A DNA stretch of 64,000 nucleotides from JAICXG01 sp036825615 (GTDB lineage Bacteria > Verrucomicrobiota > Verrucomicrobiia > Chthoniobacterales > UBA10450), in NCBI GenBank assembly GCA_036825615.1, contig DAISXY010000016.1:1-64000 (forward strand), given 5' to 3'. The translations under genes and the position numbers were made by a program. Each line of letters starts with the position of its first letter. Position 1 is the first letter of the stretch. The notes beneath the pieces are model-generated. The model saw only the letters and a program-made list of their open reading frames with translations, was not told the DNA's origin and did no database searches. Below are positions 37,532-46,063 of this stretch, in pieces.

Positions 37532-38374
37532 ATGGCGATTTTCAAGAAACCTTCGATCAGGACCGATAACCGGCGAAAACGCGAGATGCCGCAGGGGCTA
37601 TGGCAGAAATGTCCGGGCTGCGGTGAGGTCGTGCATGAAATCGAGCTGAACGAAAACGAGCGCGTCTGCCCGCGCTGTGATTATCACTTCACCCTCTCAG
37701 CCGCGCGCCGGATTGCCACCCTCTGTGACGCGGACAGCTTCGTTGAGCTCGACGCCGGCATGACTTCCATCGACACGCTCAAATTCCAGGGCATGGCAAG
37801 CTACAAGGATCGCCTCCGGAAATACCAGGACAGCACCGGCCTGATCGACGCGGTGCTCACCGGCCACGCGCTTATTGACGGCTACAAAGTCGGCATCGCG
37901 GTGATGGATTTCAGCTTTCTCGCCGCCACCATGGGCTCGGTCGTGGGTGAACGCATTACGCGCATGATCGAGTACGCGACCGCGCACCGGGCCGCGGTCA
38001 TCATCATCTCGGCGTCCGGCGGCGCGCGCATGTACGAGGGCATGCTCAGCCTCGTGCAGATGGCGAAAACGAGCGGCGCACTCGCCTTGCACGCGGAGCA
38101 GAAGCTGCCCTTCATTTCCGTTCTCACCAACCCGACGACCGCGGGTGTGATGGCGAGCTTCGCGTCGTTAGGCGACGTCATCATTTCCGAGCCGAAAGCA
38201 ATGGTCGGCTTCGCCGGTCCGCGCGTGATCAAGGAAACAACGCACCAGGATTTGCCACCCGGGTTTCAGACCGCCGAGTTCCTCGAGGAACATGGACTGA
38301 TTGATTTCATCGTCCATCGGCGCGATCTGCGCGCGCGCCTCGCGCAGTTGCTGGCCTATTTCGCGCCGCAATAG
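37532..38374 (+). CDS. accD: Acetyl-CoA carboxylase carboxyltransferase subunit beta
   Basis: 280 residues. With AccA it transfers carboxyl from biotin to acetyl-CoA, giving malonyl-CoA. The N-terminal zinc finger is CPGCGEVV and CPRCDYHF (four Cys). The crotonase-like body includes the glycine-rich SGGARMYEG and TNPTTAGVMASFASLGD. Length is typical. The gene is 3 nt after comF and upstream of folC. Gene order accD-folC is common in bacteria. The Ser-Leu-Gly in FASLGD is encoded by TCGTTAGGC at 38165. Confidence 0.95.
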   Translation: MAIFKKPSIRTDNRRKREMPQGLWQKCPGCGEVVHEIELNENERVCPRCDYHFTLSAARRIATLCDADSFVELDAGMTSIDTLKFQGMASYKDRLRKYQDSTGLIDAVLTGHALIDGYKVGIAVMDFSFLAATMGSVVGERITRMIEYATAHRAAVIIISASGGARMYEGMLSLVQMAKTSGALALHAEQKLPFISVLTNPTTAGVMASFASLGDVIISEPKAMVGFAGPRVIKETTHQDLPPGFQTAEFLEEHGLIDFIVHRRDLRARLAQLLAYFAPQ

Positions 38375-38391
38375 TTCCACGCCCAAGGCCG

Positions 38392-38429
38392 TCATCCTGA
38401 GCGAAGCGCAGCGGAGTCGAAGGATCCCG
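38392..38429 (+). repeat. Dispersed TCATCCTGAGCG repeat abutting the folC start
   Basis: The segment begins TCATCCTGAGCGAAG and ends GGAGTCGAAGGATCCCG, directly followed by the ATG of folC. Related copies are at 39658-39685, 39771-39798 and 27448-27475. AGGA at its 3' end is positioned 6 nt before the ATG. Confidence 0.8.
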
Positions 38430-39650
38430 ATGAATTACCGAGAAGCCCTGAATTGGCTCTTCCAGACCCAGCGCTTCGGGATAAAACTCGGTCTCGAGAA
38501 CAGCCGGCGCCTCTTTGCCGCACTCGGAGTTCCCGCGCCTAACGAAAAGATCATCCACGTTGCCGGCACCAACGGCAAAGGCTCGACCTGCGCGCTGATC
38601 GATTCCATTTGCCGCGCAGCCGCTTATCGCACGGGTCTGTTTACTTCACCGCATCTGGTCACCTTCCGCGAACGCATCCAGGTAGACGGCGAAATGATAT
38701 CCGAAGAAGAAGCGGCAGCCGGCCTGACGAAGATCCGCGCGCTGATCGCCGCTTGGGAACCGCATCCGACGTTTTTCGAAATCACGACCGCGCTGGGTCT
38801 CGATCATTTCCGCAATCGCGAGGTCGAGGTCATAGTTCTCGAGACGGGAATGGGTGGTCGCCTGGACGCGACCAATGCGACGCAACCGGTGGTTTCCGTT
38901 CTAACCCCGATCGATTACGATCATGAGAAATGGCTCGGCACCAGCCTAACGAGTATAGCATTCGAGAAAGCCGGGATCATCAAACCGGGCGTGCCGGTCG
39001 TGTCCGCGCTGCAAAGCGAGGAGGCGGCCGCGGTCATTCGCGAGCGGGCGAGGCAATGTCATGCTCCGATCGATCTTATCAGGCAACCGTTCGATCGCTT
39101 TCCCGTCGCCTTGAGCGGAACCCATCAGCGCTTCAACGCGGCGCTCGCGATTTCGGCTTTGCACACCGGGGGAATTGCAGTCGATAACGCCGCCATCGAG
39201 CGCGGACTGGCCGAGGTCAGGTGGCCGGCGCGCTTTCAGCGCTGGGACGACCGCACCGTGATTGACGGCGCGCACAATCCCGGCGGGGCAGAGATTCTCG
39301 CCCAGACCTGGCAACAGGTATTCGGCGATCGACGCGCAACTGTGATCTTTGCTGTGCTCCAGGAGAAAAACGTAGCCGGGATTTGTCGCGCGCTCGCGCC
39401 GATCGTGCGGCGCGCGCTGCTCCCGACGATCCAAAGCGCGCGCGCTCTTCCAGCGGAGGAACTTCGCCTAACGATGGCGGATGAGCTGCCGGGAGTGGCC
39501 GTTGCAACCGCACCGTCCTTCGCAGCTGCGTGGGAGGAAGCACGGGCGGATGCGGCGCCGATCCTTGTTTGTGGTTCATTGCACTTTGCCGGTGAAGCGC
39601 TCGCCTTTCTCCGCGGTGTGCCAGCGGCTTTTGAGGAATGTTTGCAGTAG
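38430..39650 (+). CDS. folC: Dihydrofolate/folylpolyglutamate synthase
   Basis: 406 residues from MNYREALNWLFQTQRFGIKLGLEN, the normal family start; the frame is open further upstream through a repeat. It is a Mur-ligase-fold enzyme that adds glutamate to folate. Seen: ATP-binding GTNGKGSTCALI, FTSPHLVTFRERIQ, LETGMGGRLDATN, and DGAHNPGGAEIL. The apparent Shine-Dalgarno (AGGA, 6 nt before ATG) belongs to the dispersed repeat at 38392-38429. Three copies of the 9-mer are translated, in two frames (Pro-Asn-Glu, Leu-Thr). Confidence 0.93.
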   Translation: MNYREALNWLFQTQRFGIKLGLENSRRLFAALGVPAPNEKIIHVAGTNGKGSTCALIDSICRAAAYRTGLFTSPHLVTFRERIQVDGEMISEEEAAAGLTKIRALIAAWEPHPTFFEITTALGLDHFRNREVEVIVLETGMGGRLDATNATQPVVSVLTPIDYDHEKWLGTSLTSIAFEKAGIIKPGVPVVSALQSEEAAAVIRERARQCHAPIDLIRQPFDRFPVALSGTHQRFNAALAISALHTGGIAVDNAAIERGLAEVRWPARFQRWDDRTVIDGAHNPGGAEILAQTWQQVFGDRRATVIFAVLQEKNVAGICRALAPIVRRALLPTIQSARALPAEELRLTMADELPGVAVATAPSFAAAWEEARADAAPILVCGSLHFAGEALAFLRGVPAAFEECLQ

Positions 39651-39657
39651 CCAGCAG

Positions 39658-39798
39658 TCATCCCGAGCGAAGTCGAGGGATCCCGCGAAACAACTGAGAA
39701 GCTTCGGTGCAAGAACAGCATGTCGGCGGCTAGCCACATTGCTTGCAATTGACGCTTCCCGGTTTCGCCACGGGATCCCTCGACTTCGCTCGGGATGA
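39658..39798. repeat. 141-bp element bounded by a perfect 28-bp inverted repeat
   Basis: TCATCCCGAGCGAAGTCGAG... at 39658-39685 and its exact complement at 39771-39798 flank an 85-nt non-coding interior. It occupies the gap after folC. The TCATCC(T/C)GAGCGAAG...GGATCCC repeat is widespread in several phyla as a mobile or amplified short repeat; here it is arranged as a doublet. Confidence 0.85.
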
Positions 39799-39856
39799 CG
39801 AGTGCGGCATGCGCAACTAATCGCTAAAAAATCGCAAGAAACCGGCAGCCATTGGG

Positions 39857-40957
39857 ATGCGATTCAGTTACGGTGCCAGGATGAAGTCGACGACGGCGGC
39901 AGGAGCGGTCGAATTGTCGCCGCCAATGCTCGACGGCTCCGCAGCACTCTTCACCTCGCGTCGCCGCCTGCGCCCGCTCGCGATCGCGGCCGGATTCATC
40001 TGCGCGATTTGCGTCCTCGCCATCCTGGTGTGGCAAGGCATTACTGCGCATGGCGCACCGGATCCGGAACATCCCGGCACCAGTCCCGCGATGGCGTTTC
40101 TCGATATCGGCGTGCTCGTTTTCCGAGAAGGTTTGGAATGCATTCTCGTGCTCGCTGCGATCACCGCGAGTATGACCGGGGCTCGGGCTGTCCATCGCCG
40201 GCCGGTCGCGTTTGGGGCCGGGTTAGGATTTGTGGCGACTGCGATCACATGGATGATCGCCATCACCATCATGAAACAGTTGATCGAGAGCGTCCCCGCG
40301 CTTGATCTCCAGGCCGCGACCGGTCTGCTCGCCGTGGTGGTGCTGGTGGTGATCATGAACTGGTTCTTTCACAAGATTTATTGGGGCGGCTGGATTCGCG
40401 CGCATAATCGCCGCAAGAAAAGCCTGCTCGCCGATGCGGAAACGAATGGCGGCGCGCAGCGCAGATTACTCTGGGGTTTGGTGCTGCTTGGCTTTACCTC
40501 GATGTATCGTGAGGGGTTCGAGGTGGTGCTTTTCCTCCAGAGTTACCGGCTGAAATTTGGCAGTCTGGTCGTGCTCGAAGGCGCGCTTGTCGGCATCATT
40601 CTCTCCGGAATGGTGGCGGTGATGACTTTCGGTCTGCAACGCCGGTTGCCCTATCGCCAAATGCTCATCACGACCGGGATCCTGCTTGGCGGCGTACTTC
40701 TTGTGATGGTCGGGGAGCAAGCGCAGGAAATGCAGCTTGCGCATTGGATCACAACCACGCCGATCGCAGCGCTCGAGCCGATTTTGCGTCCCTGGATGGG
40801 AATGTGGTTCGCCGTTTTTCCGACGGTCGAAACCCTCAGCGCGCAGTTAATCGCCGCGATCGTGGTCATCGGCTCCTATTATGCCGCACGCCGGATGGGT
40901 CGCGAAGCCGCCGCGGAAACAATGGCGCAGCCACGACGCCGCCTTCTCGGCCGGTGA
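39857..40957 (+). CDS. FTR1-family iron permease
   Basis: 366 residues with about eight membrane helices. Both REGLE-type iron-binding motifs are present: FREGLECILVL (about residue 88) and YREGFEVVLFL (about 216), facing the membrane. The extracytoplasmic N-terminal region before them lacks the large EfeO-like domain. It should import ferric iron across the inner membrane, normally with EfeO/EfeB partners, which are not adjacent. ATG at 39857; an internal ATG at 39881 is an alternative. Confidence 0.88.
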   Translation: MRFSYGARMKSTTAAGAVELSPPMLDGSAALFTSRRRLRPLAIAAGFICAICVLAILVWQGITAHGAPDPEHPGTSPAMAFLDIGVLVFREGLECILVLAAITASMTGARAVHRRPVAFGAGLGFVATAITWMIAITIMKQLIESVPALDLQAATGLLAVVVLVVIMNWFFHKIYWGGWIRAHNRRKKSLLADAETNGGAQRRLLWGLVLLGFTSMYREGFEVVLFLQSYRLKFGSLVVLEGALVGIILSGMVAVMTFGLQRRLPYRQMLITTGILLGGVLLVMVGEQAQEMQLAHWITTTPIAALEPILRPWMGMWFAVFPTVETLSAQLIAAIVVIGSYYAARRMGREAAAETMAQPRRRLLGR

Positions 40958-41017
40958 TGGGCTAACTGCTAAGTCCGTTTCTCCTTCCCGGAATGCAGAG
41001 TGCCTGGCTGCAAGCCC

Positions 41018-41923
41018 TTACTGCAACCGGTATACTTCCAGCAGCGCGACACCAGTAACTCCATTCTTGCCACTGAGAATCGCCGTGTAAGCGCCCGGGC
41101 CAAGTGTCTTCAGGATCACTGACTCTAACTCATTTGAAGGCGCCAAGCCGGCCGCTTCGATTTCGCTCGTCTGAACGTCCTGCCAATTGTTGTTCGTGGC
41201 GAGGAAATTCCCATTAGCATCATAAAGGCTGAGTGTCGGATTGGATAGCGCACCAGTCACGCCAAATTGAGTCAGCGAAGGTCCTAATCCCCGCACGAGC
41301 ACGGTTGTAGTACCGCCACCGCCACCAAGGATCAAACCGCCAATCATGACGTCGTTGCCGGTCCGTACCTCAGCGCGCGTGCTGATGTTGGCCAGTTGCG
41401 ACTCCGTCGTCTTGTCAAGGTCGTAGACTTCCACCAGGCCGATGCCGGTTGTGCCATTCTTTCCGCTCATTACGGCCGTGTAACTGCCGGGGTCGAGGGT
41501 CTCGACCATGGCTGACTCAAGAGGATTCGTGGGCGCCAACCCTGTCGCTGTGATATCGGCCGCATTTGAGTCTTGCCAGTTATCGTTGCTGGCGATCAGA
41601 GTTTGATCACTCGCATGGAGCTCCAGCACCGGATCGGGCAACGCATTCGCAATCCCGAAGCTAGCCAGCGATGGTCCGATGGCCCGCAGCACGATCCGTT
41701 TTGGACTTGTCCCCTCGATGATAAAGCCTGCAATCGAAACCTGATCGCCGGTTTCCACTTCCGCGCGCGTCGACAGGTTCACCGCCTGAGCGGGGATCGT
41801 CGGGTTCGGAGTCGGCGAAGGCGCGGGATCGGCGGTCGCGGAACGAAACGACGCGGCACCCACTAAGGCAGCGACGATTACGGAAACGATTCGTGGCTTC
41901 ACAGGTAAGATCGAGCCAATCAA
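41018..41923 (-). CDS. Exported protein with two STRAEV-type beta repeats
   Basis: 301 residues with a signal peptide (cleavage near SATADP) and a short Pro-rich spacer. Then come two repeats of about 125 residues: LSTRAEVETGDQVSIAGFIIEGTSPKRIVLRAIGPSL...NDNWQDSNAADITATGLAP...ESAMVETLDPGSYTAVMSGKNGTTGIGLVEVYDL, and its second copy. This repeat recurs in verrucomicrobial and acidobacterial extracellular proteins. Function is unknown; it is probably a binding or surface module. It is convergent with the FTR1 gene. Confidence 0.82.
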   Translation of the reverse strand: MIGSILPVKPRIVSVIVAALVGAASFRSATADPAPSPTPNPTIPAQAVNLSTRAEVETGDQVSIAGFIIEGTSPKRIVLRAIGPSLASFGIANALPDPVLELHASDQTLIASNDNWQDSNAADITATGLAPTNPLESAMVETLDPGSYTAVMSGKNGTTGIGLVEVYDLDKTTESQLANISTRAEVRTGNDVMIGGLILGGGGGTTTVLVRGLGPSLTQFGVTGALSNPTLSLYDANGNFLATNNNWQDVQTSEIEAAGLAPSNELESVILKTLGPGAYTAILSGKNGVTGVALLEVYRLQ

Positions 41924-41976
41924 GCTATCGAGACTGCTCTCCGCCGCAAGATGAACAGAAGGGAACTGGTTAGCCG

Positions 41977-43539
41977 CTACTCGTCATTCACTTCGATCCG
42001 CGGGAAGAGCGGTGTCGGCCGGCCGACGATATGGCCATCGGGCAACTGGCCCCAGACTGCTCCAGCCAGGGAGAAGCGTTCCTCGGTTCCGCGCAGATCG
42101 CTTTTCCAGTTGAGCTGGTCAAAAATGCCGTGCGCGGCGGTTGGCAGCACCGGACTGACAAGGATGGCGATGATGCGGAGGCGCTCCGACAGATCGTAGA
42201 GAATCTCAGCAACTTCCCCCTTCCTCCCTTCCTTCATCATCTTCCAGGGCGACGTTTGCTCGATCTGGAGATTTGCTTCGTCACACATTCGATTCACCAC
42301 GTCCATTGTACCGCTCATCCAGACATCCTGCGCTAAGTCACGGTAAGCCTGGACCATATCGCCAAGACTCGTCTCATTCCTTCGACGAGGGTGCCGCACC
42401 GTACCATCACAGTAGCGCGCCGCCATATTGAGAGTCCGGTTCAAAAGATTGCCTAATGAATTGGCTAGATCGCTGTTGTAGCGTTCAATGATCCGGTACT
42501 CAAGGAAGTCGGCATCCTGACCGATAACCATGTCACTCATCAAGTAATAACGGAGCGCCTCCGGGCCGTACTTATTCACAAGTGCTTCGGGGTCGATAAC
42601 GTTGCCTAAGGACTTGCTCATTTTCGTCCCACTCACATTCCACCAACCGTGGACGAGAAATGTCGGGATTTGGTCGTCGGGAAAACCAAGCGCGTGAAGC
42701 ATGATCGGCCAGTAAATGCCGTGCGCAGGAACGAGGATGTCTTTGCCGATGATGTGCAACGCGGGCCACTTCTCCAGAAAGGCGGAAGACTGCTCGGCGA
42801 AACTTCTGGCTGGATCGTAGCCGATGAAGCTGATGTAATTCGTGAGGGCATCGAACCAGACATAGCTAACGTAATCGCGGTCGAAAGGCAGCTCAATGCC
42901 CCAGCTCAGGCGTGACTTCGGCCGTGAGATACAAAGATCGCCACTTAGTTTCTCGAGCGCGTTAATTAACTCGGACCGGCGGAACTCGGGAGTGATGCAA
43001 TTGGGATGAGACCGTAGGTGGCTGAGGAGCCACTCTTTGTGTTTGGTTAGTCGAAAATAATAGTTCTCCTCCACCCGATGCTCGACCTCGCCCCACTCCG
43101 GCCCGAACTCACCGTCGGGCCCGCGCTCCTTCTCGGTCAGGAACTGTTCCTGGCGAATACTGTAATAGCCTTCCTGCTTATCTTTGAAGACTTCGCCCTG
43201 GTCGTGAACGCGTTGGAGCATTCCCTGCACACAGCGCTTGTGCAGCGGATCGGTCGTGGCGGCCCAGCCGTCGTAGCGGATCTCGAGTTTCTCCCAAAGC
43301 GCGATGAATCTCGCCGTGAGCTCATCCACGAACTGCTGCGGGGAAACGCCCGCTTTCTCGGCGGATTGCTGGACTTTCTGGCCATGCTGATCGACCCCGG
43401 TGAGGAAGTAAACTTTGTCTCCCTTGAGCCGGTGATAACGCGCGATGACATCGGCCAGGACCTTTTCATAGGCATGGCCGATGTGCGGCGGACCGTTGGT
43501 GTAATCGATCGCGGTCGTGAGGTAAAAGGTCTTTGACAT
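41977..43539 (-). CDS. metG: Methionyl-tRNA synthetase
   Basis: 520 residues of a class I aminoacyl-tRNA synthetase. The HIGH motif reads PPHIGHAYEK and KMSKS reads TKMSKSLGNV. The usual zinc-knuckle Cys pairs are absent at the expected position (YYSIRQEQFLTEKE), so it belongs to the zinc-less type. It ends after the anticodon-binding domain without the C-terminal Trbp111-like tRNA-binding extension. Two Ser-Leu-Gly-Asn sites use TTA-GGC codons and are one-mismatch variants of the 9-mer. Essential for translation. Confidence 0.95.
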   Translation of the reverse strand: MSKTFYLTTAIDYTNGPPHIGHAYEKVLADVIARYHRLKGDKVYFLTGVDQHGQKVQQSAEKAGVSPQQFVDELTARFIALWEKLEIRYDGWAATTDPLHKRCVQGMLQRVHDQGEVFKDKQEGYYSIRQEQFLTEKERGPDGEFGPEWGEVEHRVEENYYFRLTKHKEWLLSHLRSHPNCITPEFRRSELINALEKLSGDLCISRPKSRLSWGIELPFDRDYVSYVWFDALTNYISFIGYDPARSFAEQSSAFLEKWPALHIIGKDILVPAHGIYWPIMLHALGFPDDQIPTFLVHGWWNVSGTKMSKSLGNVIDPEALVNKYGPEALRYYLMSDMVIGQDADFLEYRIIERYNSDLANSLGNLLNRTLNMAARYCDGTVRHPRRRNETSLGDMVQAYRDLAQDVWMSGTMDVVNRMCDEANLQIEQTSPWKMMKEGRKGEVAEILYDLSERLRIIAILVSPVLPTAAHGIFDQLNWKSDLRGTEERFSLAGAVWGQLPDGHIVGRPTPLFPRIEVNDE

Positions 43540-43583
43540 TGGCTCGGTGATATTGGCGCGAGGGCGCCGCGCTGCAACCAGTC

Positions 43584-44879
43584 TTACTCGAGGCCGAGCG
43601 CGTGGAAAGTTTCGTCGATATGGCGGAAATGAATCTCAAGCGAACAGAGCCGGTCGATTTCCTCGGGCGAAATCAGCGCCGTGATCTCGGGCTCGAGCTT
43701 CGCGTTTTCGGCAAAGGCAAGATCGCCTTTCCAGGTCCGCATCGCCGCGCGCTGCACGGCTTCGTAGGCGCTCTGGCGTTTGGCACCGGCGCGGGTAAGG
43801 GCGAGAAGAATGGCCTGGCTGTGGCAGAGACCTTTCGTCAGGCCAAGGTTGTGCTCCATGTTTTCGGGGTAAACCTGCAACTGCTCCACCAGCTCGCGCA
43901 ACTTGTAGAGCATGTAATCCAAAAGCGTGCACGAATCAGGCAGGATGATGCGCTCGGCGCTGGAATGACTGATGTCGCGCTCGTGCCAAAGGGCGACGTT
44001 TTCGAGCGCGGCGAGGGCATTTCCCCTAACGACACGGGCCAGCCCACTGAGACGCTCGGCCGTGATCGGGTTGCGCTTGTGCGGCATCGCCGAGCTGCCT
44101 TTCTGGCCCGCGCTAAAGAATTCCTCCGCCTCGAGCACTTCGGTCCGCTGCAGATGCCGCAACTCGGTTGCCCAGCGGTCGATACTCGAGGCGACGAGCG
44201 CGAGCGTGGTCATGAATTCCGCATGCCGATCGCGCTGGATGACCTGGGTTGAAATGGTCGCGGCGCGCAGCCCAAGCTTTTCGCAAACGTAGCGCTCCAC
44301 CTGCGGATCGAGATGCGCATGCGTGCCAACCGCGCCGCTGAGTTTTCCGACGCGCACCCGTTCGAGGGTTTGTCTCAGTCGTTCCTCCGCACGACCGAAC
44401 TCATCAAACATCAGGGCAAGCTTAAATCCGAAGGTGATCGGCTCGGCGTGAATGCCGTGGCTGCGGCCAATCATCGGCGTCATTTTGTAACGGCGCGCCT
44501 GATCCGCCGCCACGCTTCTTAGTTCCTCCAGGTCGCGCAGGAGAATTTTGCCTGCCTCGCCCATCTGCACCGCCAGCGTCGTATCGAGAATGTCTGACGA
44601 GGTCAGCCCCTGATGAATCCAGCGGGCGGCCGGTCCCACGGAAGCAGCGACGTTTTCGAGAAATGCAATCACGTCGTGATTGGTCCGCTTCTCGATCTCG
44701 TGAATCTCGGGAATCGAAAACCGCGCCCGCTCGCGAATTTGCTCGGCATCAGCGCGCGGGATTTGGCCCAGCTCCGCCATCGCTTCGCAGGCGAGGATCT
44801 CGATCTCGAGCCAGATTTCGAATTTGCGCTGCTCCGACCAGAGCTCGCGCATTGGCGGCCGCGTGTATCGCTCAATCAC
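43584..44879 (-). CDS. purB: Adenylosuccinate lyase
   Basis: 431 residues from the GTG at 44879 (VIERYTRPPMRELWSEQRKFEIWLEIE), which gives the conserved N-terminus; the frame is open 16 codons further up. It belongs to the fumarase/aspartase superfamily: TSSDILDTTLAVQ with the catalytic His in RSHGIHAEP, and the SSAMPHKRNPITAE signature loop. It acts twice in purine synthesis (SAICAR to AICAR; adenylosuccinate to AMP). It lies immediately downstream of the small-protein terminator and 45 nt upstream of metG, with the same orientation. Confidence 0.95.
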   Translation of the reverse strand: MIERYTRPPMRELWSEQRKFEIWLEIEILACEAMAELGQIPRADAEQIRERARFSIPEIHEIEKRTNHDVIAFLENVAASVGPAARWIHQGLTSSDILDTTLAVQMGEAGKILLRDLEELRSVAADQARRYKMTPMIGRSHGIHAEPITFGFKLALMFDEFGRAEERLRQTLERVRVGKLSGAVGTHAHLDPQVERYVCEKLGLRAATISTQVIQRDRHAEFMTTLALVASSIDRWATELRHLQRTEVLEAEEFFSAGQKGSSAMPHKRNPITAERLSGLARVVRGNALAALENVALWHERDISHSSAERIILPDSCTLLDYMLYKLRELVEQLQVYPENMEHNLGLTKGLCHSQAILLALTRAGAKRQSAYEAVQRAAMRTWKGDLAFAENAKLEPEITALISPEEIDRLCSLEIHFRHIDETFHALGLE

Positions 44880-44924
44880 GCGCCAAGATAGAAAGGCGGC
44901 TCGTCCGCGGCAAAGCGATTCGTA

Positions 44925-44964
44925 CAAAAAACAACGTCGCTCAAGCAGTGCCTGAGCGACGTTG
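44925..44964 (-). terminator. Strong intrinsic terminator after the 64-residue gene
   Basis: On the minus strand a perfect 12-bp stem (CAACGTCGCTCA / TGAGCGACGTTG, 9-nt loop, 44932-44964) is followed by six T residues (44931-44926 complement). This is the clearest intrinsic terminator in the window. It lies 27 nt after the small gene's stop codon and just upstream of purB. Confidence 0.85.
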
Positions 44965-44991
44965 AGAGTTGGTTGGCTAGTTCGGAAATTC

Positions 44992-45186
44992 TTAGCAGAC
45001 CCGCGCTTTGGTGAAGCGGCCGTTATTTTCCACCCGCACCTGACCGCTGCCGAGCAGATCGGCGACCGCCGCGACGGTTTCTTTCGTGTTTTTGGTGCAG
45101 TCGCTGACGGCGAGAATCAGGTCGCCGAGTGAGAGCTTCGGTCGGGTCTTCAGGATTTGGGCATTCTTTTTCATGTCAGAGCACAT
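44992..45186 (-). CDS. Small conserved protein with possible DNA-binding character
   Basis: 64 residues (or 60 from an internal ATG at 45174, MKKNAQILKTRPKLSLGDLILAVSDCTKNTKETVAAVADLLGSGQVRVENNGRFTKARVC). The helix-rich middle followed by the turn VADLLGSGQVRVEN is reminiscent of small winged-helix-type proteins, but this is only a pattern. Its own strong terminator and compact length argue that it is a real and perhaps highly expressed gene. Function unknown. Confidence 0.6.
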   Translation of the reverse strand: MCSDMKKNAQILKTRPKLSLGDLILAVSDCTKNTKETVAAVADLLGSGQVRVENNGRFTKARVC

Positions 45187-45321
45187 TTATTTTCAGCAAG
45201 ATAAATGCCATTCAACAGACGTAGACGGTTTTCCCTCGTAGACGTTCAAAAAAAATTCCGCCCGCGGCGGCAACACGCGCCTTAACTCGAACACTTTTGT
45301 ATCGATCGTGAACAGCGACAC

Positions 45322-45969
45322 TTACGCGATCGGCTCTCGCGCCGGCTCCTTTTTCGCCGAAAAGCGCAGCATCAAAATGTAGAGGATCGCCAGCGCCGCC
45401 ACGATGATGATAATCCAGTGCGATTGCGTCTTAATGAAGTGGAGGAGCGCGTCGGGGTTCGTCATCAAATCGGGTTGCAGTTGGTAGGCGCGATGGCCGA
45501 GGTAGGCCAGGACGCCGCACCAGATCGCCGAACCGATGATTGTCGTCACGCTAAAGACCCAGAAGTTCATCCGCACAATGCCGGCCGGGATCGAGATGAG
45601 ATGGCGAATGACCGGAAGCAATCGGGCAAAGAAAACGCCGCCCGCCTCATAGCGTTCCAGCCAGACTTCGGCGCGTTGCAGGTTCTGAGGGCTGATGAAG
45701 AAGAATTTGCCGAAGCGCAGGATAACGGGCCGCCCCACAATCCGCGAGACCCAGTAGGTGATCGCCGCCCCGAGATAGGAGCCGAAGGTTCCGGCCAGGA
45801 TCACCCCGGCGAGGCTGAGGTCGCCCTGGGCAGCGAGAAATGCCGCGGGCGGAATGACGATTTCGCTCGGCACCGGGAAAATCGAGCTTTCCATGGCCAT
45901 GAGCGCGATGATCGCCCAATAGCCGCCATCCTTGACCCAGTTGAACCAAACTTCGAGTAAATGATGCAT
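45322..45969 (-). CDS. DedA-family membrane protein
   Basis: 215 residues, about five hydrophobic segments. The DedA/SNARE-associated-Golgi signature is visible: ESSIFPVPSEIVIPPAAFLAAQG, GSYLGAAITYWVSRIVGRPVILRFGKFF, and FFARLLPVIRHLISIPAGIVRM. Members are undecaprenyl-phosphate/phospholipid flippases in the inner membrane. Located upstream of the exporter operon in the opposite direction. Confidence 0.9.
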   Translation of the reverse strand: MHHLLEVWFNWVKDGGYWAIIALMAMESSIFPVPSEIVIPPAAFLAAQGDLSLAGVILAGTFGSYLGAAITYWVSRIVGRPVILRFGKFFFISPQNLQRAEVWLERYEAGGVFFARLLPVIRHLISIPAGIVRMNFWVFSVTTIIGSAIWCGVLAYLGHRAYQLQPDLMTNPDALLHFIKTQSHWIIIIVAALAILYILMLRFSAKKEPAREPIA

Positions 45970-46063
45970 TTGAGATTTTCCAGTTCCACAATCGGGATTT
46001 CAGATTAGCCTCGGCCGTCCGCCGTAGTTCCATGGTTGAAAGCAAACCGCAAACCAATCCTGC

